Shown here: in pieces, positions 24,342-33,144 of the stretch | How positions within the stretch are numbered: position 1 is the stretch's first letter | Layout: every line of letters begins with the position of its first letter | Origin: Cerioporus squamosus | Lineage: Eukaryota; Basidiomycota; Agaricomycetes; Polyporales; Polyporaceae | Assembly: GCA_022592435.1 (NCBI GenBank) | Contig: JABYQS010000090.1 | Location: 94,558-158,557 of the forward strand | Direction: 5' to 3' | DNA length: 64,000 nt | The notes under the pieces: model-generated | Told to the model about the DNA's origin: nothing | Seen by the model: the letters and a program-made list of their open reading frames with translations, nothing else | Databases searched by the model: none | Program-made: the position numbers and the translations under genes

Positions 24342-25494
24342 ATGACCGCGAACGGCTCTGTCGCCGAACTGACCCCCGAGACTGTCCCGATCGGTACTGG
24401 CCCTCCGACGCGCGAGGAATTGCTCGTGCATTATCCTGCGAAGTTCACTTGGAAGCAGCTGAAGGTCTTTGTCAACTCAGGGTACGTCTGATAGTCATTG
24501 TGGATGGAGTACAGGTCGATCGGAACTGGTGAATGTGACACAGCGACCTTGGATTGCTCAAGCGGGACAGGAAGCTGCAGGTCCGCTACGATGAGTGGGC
24601 GAAAGGCATCAGGAAGGAATACGGATCCATCAGTACGTGTCATCTTCTGCACTCGGACGGGAGTGCTGAATAGTGCTGTCAGTCAACTACTTGATGACAT
24701 ACCGGCTGCGATGGGGCGAGCCCGACACCATCGCAATCCTGAAGTCGTCCTTGGACGGTATCACTCCCACTGCTACCGCCTCTGTGCCTGCCAAACGCAT
24801 GGGGGAACTGCCTCCTATTCCTCCAGATGCACCCACGCATTTTGTGGCCGATACGCCGCCGGAGCTCGTCTTCATCGCGATGAACGACTGGCCCTACTCG
24901 GGTGCGTCTTCCATTCCGTACCATCCATGTCTCCCTTGCAAGCATGGTCTCCAAGCTAAATACCGACGGACGATACAGTTCCTCCAGATATCGAACACAG
25001 TCTCATCTGGACGCGTCTGCCCATATTCCCGCCTTCCCTTCCTCCTCCCTCCGAGTCGCCGCTCTCCGCGCGCTTGCATCAAGACGGCATGTGGGGCTTC
25101 ACTGGCTTGGAATCTCCGCCGCCCTCACCAAGCCTCCTTCCCGAATGCCTGCCGGCGCTCGCCGATTGGGGTATCACAATGGATAAGCTTGTGCGCTCGC
25201 CGCGGGGAACGGAGGAGGAGGAGCGGCAGGTCAGGGAGTATGGACGGGAGATCGAGACGTTCATCAAGCGGCGATGGGTCGAGAGCGAATGGGAGACGGC
25301 GTGGTTTGTAAATCCTCCGGTGAGTACTCAGCCAGTCTGAATGGCGCATCGCACCCGCTGTGAGTTTACCTGACAGTGCACATCTCTTCCAGCGGTTGCA
25401 AAGCGTGCCTGGGCTGTCGCATATCCATGTCTTTGCGCGCCGGAAGAGCCCCGAAGAGGTCGTGAGGACTAAGTTGGCCAATGGCGATGCTTGA
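24342..25494 (+). CDS. DUF3605 / N-acetylglucosamine-induced protein 1-like
   Basis: Five exons; ATG at 24342 (MTANGSVAELTPETV), TGA at 25492-25494, about 300 aa, all junctions in phase. Family features are a short helical start (FTWKQLKVFVNSGDLGLLKR), RKLQVRYDEWAKGIRKEYGS followed by INYLMTYRLRWG, and the signature PPELVFIAMNDWPYSVP, which matches the conserved NDWPY motif of fungal DUF3605 proteins. It ends with HIHVFARRKSPEEV. The family is named after a Candida gene induced by N-acetylglucosamine. Its biochemical function is not established. Nothing in the neighbourhood suggests a GlcNAc catabolic cluster. Confidence 0.82.
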
Positions 25495-25743
25495 TCATGT
25501 CCATGTTGGAGGACGAACATCCCACATTTATAGACGACACCGATTTAGAAGGCTTAATGTGTTGGTATACATGCTATAGATGGCTGCGGATATGAATGTC
25601 GATGTGATACAGTGAGCCCTGTGATCCGGTACTCTATGAGGCAGAGCAGAGTGCGGACAGAATGAGATGGTAAGATACAGAACGCAGGAAACTTCCTATG
25701 ACTTGATTCCCCTCTATGACCCTAGAAAAGCTCGACCTCTGTA

Positions 25744-27053
25744 TCACCGGATGGAGACCTTCTCCAGCAAATCCGCCAGTGCATCCGCAGCCTTGTCAGC
25801 CGTGCTCTTCTCGGTCGGTGCCGGGGCGATTGCGGCGGGCTGGGGAGCAGTCTTCGCTGCCGGAGCAGCTGCTTCCTCGGCCTCCTCCTTCTCTTCCTCT
25901 TCGGCCTCTTCTTCCTCCTCGTCTTCGTCGTCGTTGATAATGAGTTTGCCACCTTGCTTCCGCAGAGCGGTCAACAGAGCAGCAACGCTCTCATCATCCT
26001 CATCAACCTCATTCCACTGCGCCTCCACCCGCCTGAGCTGCGGCAGCTTGCTCACGACACCCGCCAGAAGTGAGAACGCCTGTGACTCAAGGTTGTCGTT
26101 CTGAAGTTGCAGGGTCTCGAGCTTGGTGTGCAGCCCCTTCGCAAGCGCCTCCACGACCGGCGAGACCTCGCCCTCCTCTCCAAGGACACAATCCGACAGG
26201 TTCAGCACGCGGAGCAGCGGCCACGACCCCCGGTTGAGCTCTGCTGCCATCCTCTTCGAGCCCTCTTCCGCGAATGTGTTGTCCTGGAGATCGAGGTGCG
26301 CGAGGTCAACGTTCGCGGCAAGGCCCGCCACAAGCGACGAGATGCCGTCCATGCGGATACCGTTCTGCGGCATGCGCACCTCCTCGAGCGTCCCGTGTGC
26401 GCGGAGCGCGTCGGCCCACGCGCTCGCGGAGCCGTCCTCGAGACGATTCCGTCCGCAGATGATCGTGCGGAGGTTGGACTTGGTGCCCTTCTCGAGCGAC
26501 TCTGCGAGCGTGGTCAGGGCGTTGGCGATGACCGCGCCACCGGCGGGACCGAGGCCGTTGTTGTTGAGTTTGAGCACGCGGAGCGAGCGCGCGGAGGAGA
26601 GGAAAGGGACGAGCGGGTCGACGGAGCGGCCGCCGAAGGCGTTGTCGGAGAGGTCGATCTCGACGAGCGTGGACTTGCCGATGAGCGCGTCGCAGATCGC
26701 GGAGAGAGCTTGCGGGATCTCGCTGATCAGGCGACCGGTGAAGATGTCTGCAAAGTTGGCGACCTGGGGATGTGGCGGGTGGCCGGATGCAAGCACGCGA
26801 TGCGTCATTCAAGTCGGAGAGCGGATTACGGTTAACCGAGTGAATGAGAGGTGAGACCAAGAACACGTACCCTGAGCTGAGTGGTCTTCCCGAGGAACTC
26901 TGCCAGAGCCTGCGCGGCCTCCACTCCAATGGTGTTTCCTCCGAGATGGATCTCCTCGATTATGGTCGGGTCGTACTTTGCGAGCAGGGGCTCGATATCT
27001 GCCCGGGTATCAAGCTTGAGGCCCTGTCCCAGCAGCGAGAACGTGGTAGCCAT
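25744..27053 (-). CDS. rna1: Ran GTPase-activating protein (RanGAP/Rna1)
   Basis: Two exons: 27053-26872 (MATTFSLLGQGLKLDTRADI) and one from the acceptor near 26764 to the stop at 25746-25744. The product is about 400 aa, the usual Rna1 size. It has a run of RI-type leucine-rich repeats: IEEIHLGGNTIGVEAA, LVEIDLSDNAFGGRSVDPL, LRVLKLNNNGLGPAGGAVI, LRTIICGRNRLEDGSA, LEEVRMPQNGIRMDGI, LAHLDLQDNTFAEEGS and LRVLNLSDCVLGEEG. A strongly acidic segment (NDDEDEEEEEAEEEEKEE) and an Ala/Pro-rich tail follow. It stimulates GTP hydrolysis by Ran in the cytoplasm and so maintains the Ran gradient for nuclear transport. The gene is divergent to the PPCDC gene. Confidence 0.95.
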
Positions 27054-27276
27054 GGTATACAAGAGTTCACGAGAGTAAGACAGTGGTTGTAGCAAAGGTG
27101 GTGATGGTGAGTAGCAGAACAAAAGTTGACGCGTCCGAATATTCGAATCCAATCAAATCAGCGTATCACGTGCGCGCATCCGTGCTTCAGTAGCACCGCC
27201 ACCTTGTACTGCTCTGAGTAAGCACCACTCTAACCACCACCATCACTCTCACCGCCTCGCTTAGACGTCGGAAGCC
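27054..27276. promoter_or_regulatory. Bidirectional promoter between RanGAP and PPCDC genes
   Basis: 223 bases between divergent ATGs. It contains CACGTG at 27167-27172 in the context TCACGTGCGC, identical over ten bases to the site in the TPR/mob2 spacer. Confidence 0.6.
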
Positions 27277-28247
27277 ATGAGTGCATCGAAGAATTTTGTG
27301 GCAGAGAACGAGCGGAAGGACGGGTATACCCATGTGGTGCTGATCACTACAGGAAGCGTCGCCTCAATAAAAGCACCACTGATCGTCGCCGAGCTGCTCA
27401 CCGTAAGTGCGACGACTGTACCTTGGGACCCTGGTAACAGTCTGGTCTCACGTACATAAGCAGTATAATCATGTCAAAGTAGAGGTTGTCGCAACAGAAG
27501 CCTCCCTGTCCTTCTACGACCACGAGGAGATTGTCAGATCCGGAGTTAGAGTCTGGCGGAACGCGGACGAGTGGGGGCCTTACGTGAGAGTCTCATTATA
27601 AGTAGTGCTGCCCCCCAGTGAAGCTGAACCAGCTTCTCGTAAAGGGTGAATACAAGATCGGAGACCCCATCCTACACATCGAGCTCCGGCGATGGGCAGA
27701 CATCGTGCTCATAGCGCCCTGTTCCGCGAACACCTTGGCGAAGATTGCCAACGGTATCTGCGACAACCTAGCCGTGCGTAAACCTACCTCTGAGATCAAG
27801 GAGCCACTGACCTTCCTTCTATCTCCCCCAGACGTCTCTTCTCCGGGCACTTGCGCCGACAACCCCGACCTACGTCTTCCCCGCGATGAACACGCTCATG
27901 TACGAGCACCCGCTCACCGAGCAGCACCTCCGCGTCATCCGGGAGGTGGTTGGATACACCATCGTGGGGCCAATTGGCAAGACGCTTGCATGCGGTGACG
28001 TCGGTGTGTACCACAATATCCGGAGGTTTTAGGTTGCCCAAAGCATACACGAACTGACCTGTCCTCGCCAGGACTCGGGGCCATGACAGAATGGCGGGAC
28101 ATCGTCCAGATCGTGGTCGACCGCTTCAAGCTCGTCAGAGCGGGCAAGTCCCAACGAGACCGTCGCGGCGACCTGAGTAGGCGATTGATCACATGCTCCG
28201 CCCGCGGTTGTTATCATGGCTCGAGACTCGGACTCTGGCCAGCATAG
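27277..28247 (+). CDS. Phosphopantothenoylcysteine decarboxylase (PPCDC/Hal3 family)
   Basis: Five exons: 27277-27402, 27464-about 27583, one from about 27624, one from about 27832, and a last exon ending at TAG 28245-28247. The flavoprotein fold is recognisable: HVVLITTGSVASIKAPLIV (FMN loop), GDPILHIELRRWADIVLIAP with the catalytic His, ANTLAKIANGICDNL, YVFPAMNTLMYEHP with the PxMN Asn, and GKTLACGDVGLGAM with the flap Cys. Yeasts divide these residues among Hal3, Vhs3 and Cab3. Here one protein has all of them, so it should be a self-sufficient enzyme that decarboxylates 4'-phosphopantothenoylcysteine in CoA synthesis. The exon 2/3 junction does not keep frame with the obvious sites (donor GTGAGA after ...DEWGPY, acceptor CCCCCCAG). 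Either a weaker acceptor or a missing base must be assumed. The C-terminal tail of about 25 residues is unlike the family. Confidence 0.88.
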
Positions 28248-28568
28248 ATCAAGTTCGCCTTCCATTGACACGCATGCCGTCAGCTCTGTATCGATAGGCA
28301 CGAGAATTCGATCAACTGCTTCGGATCGAAACTCTGATAATACAACATTTGTGCACTCTGCATCTCGACGGACTTCTGACTTTACCTGCCTTCCACACAT
28401 CTCCTCTGAGTCCTCTCTCCCGTTCTGAACTCTCCCCGGCGGCGGCAAGATACGTCTGCATCATGGGTTCCGCAGAACAGCACCCCGAAGGTCAGTACTG
28501 CCGCCGCGGGGATGCCAACCCTGCCTCCCAGGCTCTCCAGCACCAGCCACCAGCACCAGCTGCACGGT

Positions 28569-28601
<33 letters not shown>

Positions 28602-28646
28602 AAACCGCACCCGTACGACACCAACCCACCCACTCGCGAGCCCAGA
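28248..28646. other. Convergent intergenic region with hexanucleotide repeat
   Basis: About 400 bases between the PPCDC stop and the stop of the unknown minus-strand gene. It contains a short GC-rich tandem repeat and no supportable gene. Confidence 0.5.
28572..28601. repeat. (GGCGAC)5 microsatellite
   Basis: Five perfect GGCGAC units, preceded by one GGTGAC variant. The repeat lies about 45 bases beyond the stop codon of the minus-strand gene, probably in its 3' UTR. Confidence 0.9.
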
Positions 28647-31172
28647 TCACGCCTTCACCAACACCCACCTGCCCTCCATTCCCTCACCCTCTTTCCGCCT
28701 CGCCTCGCCCCTAGCACGCCGCTCGTCCAGCCACCTCTCCGCCCTCGCCCGCGGGTCCCCTCCGTCGCCACGCAAGACAAGCGAGCGCACAAGCCAGTCC
28801 CCCGTCGTGCCCGTGCCCGTACCGGGGACGACGGCGCGCAGGGACACCTCCCGGTACGCACTCCGGAGCACGGCCCACGTCGTCCCGCGCGCCTTGTCCA
28901 GGAGCGTCTCGACGAGCGTGCCGAGCGCCTCGAGCGCGAGGCACCCCAGTCCCGTTCCCGTTCCTCCCGTCAGCTTCAGAATCTCTGTGTGACGGCCGTC
29001 GGGTGCAGTTGAGGTTGAGGTTGAGGTCCCGGCGGCGTCGCCGTCGCCGTGCGCCCCGGGCTGCTGGAGATGGTCAGATTGCGATTGCGACGAGACGATG
29101 ACGAACGCCTCGTACGCCTCGCGGCGCGTGAGAGCGTCCAGCCGGGCGTAGTTCCTCGCACGCAGACATCGCGCAAGCTCGCGAACCCACTCTCGCGCAC
29201 TCGCAGGGTCTCCGAGCGTTAGAGGGGGGTCTAGGCCTGAGTCCACCGATGGCAGAGAAGCCTGCGAAGGTGTCGTAAATGTGTACAGGATGCGGCAGCG
29301 AGTGGGCTTGCTGAGTATTCATGTGCGGATGTGGGTGCGGGTGCAGACGGCAACGAAGGGGCAGCAGAGGGAAGCACGGACGGCCGCGGAGAAGGAGAAG
29401 GAGGATGGGGACGAGGATGGGGACGGGGACGGGGGAGAGCAGGCGCGCGCAGAACGTCCTGGAGCGCGGGGTGCAGTTGGCGGAGTTGCGTGTGGAAGGC
29501 GATCTGAGATGGATACGATTGCGCGAGGTGGTGCAGGAGGAGGATGAGCGTGCTCGAGAGCGCGCTGCGTGGAACAGGTGTGCGCTCCGAGTCGGGCAGG
29601 GACCCTGCAGCCGGAGGTCGGGGAGGTTGGGGCGCTGAGGACTCGGACTGGGTCGCCGGTCGGCGGGGATCTGGGGTTTGGCTGCTGAGCGTGGGCGCGC
29701 GTGTGCCGGCAGGGGGCGCGGGGTTTGGTGATGATGTTGGCGGTGGTGGCGACGGAGATGGGTGAATGTTGACGTAGAGATCCGGGAAGAGGTGCGAGAG
29801 CGTCGAGGTGGTTTGGACCGGGGACTTGAACAGCACGGACAGATGGAGCGATGTCTCGTACACTGCCGGCATACACGAATGCATCGTGCATCGATCAGTC
29901 AGAATTGAAGGACGAATTTGTATTTAGGAACGACGCGTACCTTCGAGCGCAAACGCATCTCGCCGATGTATTGACAAGAGCCCCTCTCTCAGCTTGCCTG
30001 TAGGTGAGCACAAGGGCGGTAGTCAGCGCCGGCTCTCTCGAGCCTCGTCCCTGCATGGCCGAGAGCAGCGAAGACGAAGCGAGTAACTTACGGAAGAGTA
30101 TCAGGAGGTTCTCCTCCATCTCCATCCTGTTTCTACGGGCATCGGCTTCTGCGCCTGCATCTCCATCTTCGTGACCGGAGGCGCGATGAGACCGCAGCGG
30201 GTACTTCTTCCAGTACTCATCTACCTGCAACCCTGGGTGAGCAATCGTCCATCCGTCGCCACGTACGGCGACGCAGCCGCCGTTGCGTAACGTCCCGTAA
30301 CTTGGTGAGAAAAGGAACGGGCAGCGTACCTTGCCCTGGATGAACGCCCGATACTCCTCTTGTATCTTGGGGTCTCGGAGCCTGGAAAGCTGATGCAGGT
30401 TAACTCGCCCGGTCCGACACGACACCACACGACACGGAATGCAACGCCACGTCTGCCCAGGAGTCCAGGAACAGCTAATGCCTTATGCGTTTATTACGGT
30501 GAGCTGTCTGGCATATGACATCGCCACCGCCCTGCATTACCGTCCTGTCACTGCTAGGACGATGCCAAACGCTACGCGATCGTGTACGTAGCATTTGGCC
30601 CCGCCAAGAGTCACGATAACCTGACTTCATCGTCGCTTCATCTGACACCACTGTCAGCACAGAGGACAAGAAGGACACTACTCACGCGTCTCCGTCCTTC
30701 TCGAGGCCGCTGCTGCGGCTCACGGACGCGATGAGCTCCATGTGCCGCTTACCGGGCTCGTACACCCGGTGCTGTCGGCGTTGGGGTTGTGTCCGCTGAG
30801 CTTGAGGTCGTGGCTTCTGGGGCCCCCGCCGCCGCCGCCGCCGGTGCCTCTTCGTGGCGGCATCCTGGAAATCGGGTTCCGCGTAATTACGCTCGAGATC
30901 GCGGTATCTTGCAGCACAGCGTGTGTCCCTAGGCGTGAGCCTTGATGTCTATCAGGGCCTGATACGATGCGTACGTGTCAGCTGCGGTGGTTAGTGAATG
31001 TCCTCGTCCGAGTGACTTACTCGCGGTACGCGGTCAAGGTCGCAGTACTTAGGCGCCCATGATGATCATCCGCGTGGCTGTCATATTGCGCGCCTCCGGT
31101 ATCTTGCACATCGCCTTCCAGTTCCGAGGACGCCTCGACTGCCTCCTCGACCGACTCCTCGACGCTCCCGCG
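28647..31172 (-). CDS. Conserved-looking multi-exon protein of unknown function
   Basis: The minus-strand gene ends at TGA 28649-28647. The central exons join cleanly by phase: LRDPKIQEEYRAFIQGK (about 30380-30325), VDEYWKKYPLRS... to ENLLILF (30235-30093), RKLREGLLSIHRRDAFALE (about 29999-29942), then VYETSLHLSVLFKSPVQTTS... with STLILLLHHLAQSYPSQI (29859-about 29440). The last exon has REWVRELARCLRARNYARLD and LEALGTLVETLLDKARGTTW. Upstream, an acidic exon (31172-31021, with VEESVEEAVEASSELEGD) and an Arg-rich exon (to 30686, with RYRDLERNYAEPDFQDAATK) look coding, but their phases do not join. The start is therefore unresolved; a conservative start is the ATG at 30741. The helical layout loosely recalls SAC3/PCI-type proteins, but no diagnostic motif is present and I do not assign a function. 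Confidence 0.5.
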
Positions 31173-32832
31173 CTAGGCTGCATCTCTACGATCTGGCTTC
31201 TACAGTAACTCGACCGCCACAGGATGGCCTGAAGGTTCAAGAATCAAGATGAAGGCTAAGCTGGTGTACCCACGACACGAGCCGGGGAAGGAAGAGCCGT
31301 TTCCCATAACGCTAAGTATCGTGCCTGGCCGTGGTCAAACTGCCGTCCACGGTCCCACCCGCCGCCAAGGTTGCCGCCGCCGCCGCCGTCGAGGAGAGCC
31401 AAGCCACGATTTCCAACCTTCAGGCTTCGAGCACGCCCCGGAAGACTGAAGTCCCGGCAGGCGTATCTATCTGTGTCCCGGGGCCCGGGGGACGCTACGG
31501 AACGTCTACGGTCGAGGAAGGTCATGTACAACTACGGCCTCCTCCGTCCGCAAATGCACGGCGCCACAAGCATCTACTTACCAGCATGTTCTTATGCTGC
31601 GCCACGGGTGATTCGCCCGGATGTGCGGATGGCTGACGGTGGTTCGTCGGCGGGATGTTGTCACCCCTCGCAGCGGCGGATGTATTAGACCTCGCGGAGT
31701 GAAGAGGCATACCGCACTCAGGACCCTCAACTAGTGCGTCTGAAATCTGCTCTGCCTTCATTCTGTCAATCTTTCATGCTCGAGCTCTGGCCTGCCTTCT
31801 TGGCTTCGCCATCGCAGTTCGTTCGCTGTCTTCGGAGCGCGCGGCGCATGCAGAGGCCTCCTCTGGGATCCCCGGACGAACTAGTAACTGCATGTAACCG
31901 TAGGCGTGCGTCCGGGCAGGCGGGCTGTCGTCATTCTTCCGTGGATGATGCACGGCGCTCCTGCCCAGGGGCACGGTATGTACAGAACGAGCATGGAGAG
32001 AACCTTGCATTATGGCGCGGGCGCGGTCAGGTGTCATTGCAGATGTCGCCGCGAGAAATCTACGCTTGTCCAATGGACGGGCGACCACCTGCCCAGCGGG
32101 TTCGCATAAGCTTCGGCGCATGGTGTGTTGCGAAGCTCTCGATGCATCATGCCATATCATCCGCGTCCTGAAGTCGCTCGTGCGACGGCCTCTCGCTACG
32201 TCATCGTTCGCGAGCTGTTATTGAGAGGCCTTCTCGACGGGTTCTCGCCGCAGGGACGCCGACGGTTTAGGGCAACGCAGACGTAACCGGGCTGATTCTG
32301 CGGGCGCGGAAAGGAGCTCGACTGTCTCGTCTGGCATCTGATGGCCGGCATGGGACATCGCGTCGCGCGCACTGGCGGGGGTCGCGCGGCGAGCGGGCGA
32401 GAGGGGCCGTCAGTCAGGATGAGCGTCGACGGTGCGCGAATCTCGCCTGGCAGCGGCAGGGATAGCAGAGCCTGTGACTGGGCTACCCGAGAATACGGCA
32501 GGCGTGCCTTGGGGGAGCATTAGCCTGACGTCAAGGCGAGCCCTCGCGCGGGCGGCCACGGCTGCTGCGGAGAGGCGCACCGTGGGCGTCGCCGGCGTCG
32601 GTGTCGCGGCGGCCACATCGGGAGCCGGGCCGCGGCAGGGCGGCATCGATCAGGGCCAGGGGCGGGGTGGCGGGCCCAGGCTCCGGCGGGAGAGGTGCAC
32701 TCACGGAGGGTGGGAGAGACGGAGGAGTCGGCCTGAGAGCAGCGCGGGAGGCGCCGCTTCAATTTCGCTCGTCCGGTCTGCGCAGACGATCGGGCTCTGT
32801 CTCTCCCAGGGCCGCGCTTCCTCGATCCCACC
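31173..32832. other. Gene-poor stretch, left part of island
   Basis: No exon can be supported. It includes a GCC-rich run near 31370-31395 and several short overlapping frames on both strands without family signals. The last 100-200 bases are GC-rich and probably belong to the promoter of the secreted peptide gene. Confidence 0.45.
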
Positions 32833-32840
32833 TATACTTA
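32833..32840 (+). promoter_or_regulatory. TATA-like element of the small secreted peptide gene
   Basis: TATACTTA (in CCTATACTTAAGCC) lies 107 bases before the ATG at 32940. A strongly pyrimidine-rich leader separates them and the start context is AAAACAATG, the layout of well-expressed fungal genes. Confidence 0.55.
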
Positions 32841-32939
32841 AGCCAGGCCCCTTCGCCCGTCCCTTGTCTGCCCGCCGCTCCCTCCCCGCCCACACTCCCT
32901 ATCCCCGTCCAAGCCACTCGCTGCGCAAAGTCTAAAACA

Positions 32940-33144
32940 ATGCAGACCTCCGTCCGCTACCTCCTCGCCCTCGTCGCCGTCGTTGCCACCGCATTCTCCT
33001 CCGTCCAGGCGACCCCCGTCCCCGTACGTACCCCCAGACCTCCCACCCGCTTCTCGAGTATTCTAACGCATCCGTCTTCGGCTCCACTTCCAGGACGTCC
33101 AGCGCCGGGAACCTGAGGCGTGGGTGACCGTTGCCGACTGGTGA
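32940..33144 (+). CDS. Small secreted peptide precursor (44 aa)
   Basis: Two exons: 32940-33023 (28 codons) and 33094-33144, with a 70-base intron (GTACGT...TTCCAG) in phase 0 and TGA at 33142-33144. Residues 1 to about 24 are a textbook signal peptide (MQTSVRYLLALVAVVATAFS, then SSVQA). After the predicted cleavage comes TPVPDVQRR and then EPEAWVTVADW to the C-terminus. The Arg-Arg is a plausible Kex2-type site that would release the 11-residue acidic, two-Trp end. No cysteines, no CaaX box and no repeated cores are present, so it is neither a basidiomycete lipopeptide pheromone nor a typical Cys-rich effector. Unspliced, the frame continues to 33113 with a low-complexity Pro-rich tail, which is less convincing. 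Function is unknown. Confidence 0.6.

Noticed and set aside
26107..26854. Two 240-codon plus-strand frames opposite RanGAP
   Set aside because: They are shadows of the GC-rich leucine-rich repeat codons and carry no motif. RanGAP on the minus strand is unmistakable.
29231..29638. Plus-strand Gly/Arg-rich frames over 29.3-29.6 kb
   Set aside because: They are reverse readings of the Pro/Ser-rich insert of the unknown minus-strand gene.
32940..33144. Lipopeptide pheromone precursor
   Set aside because: Basidiomycete pheromones lack a signal peptide and end in a CaaX box. This peptide has a signal peptide and ends in Asp-Trp.
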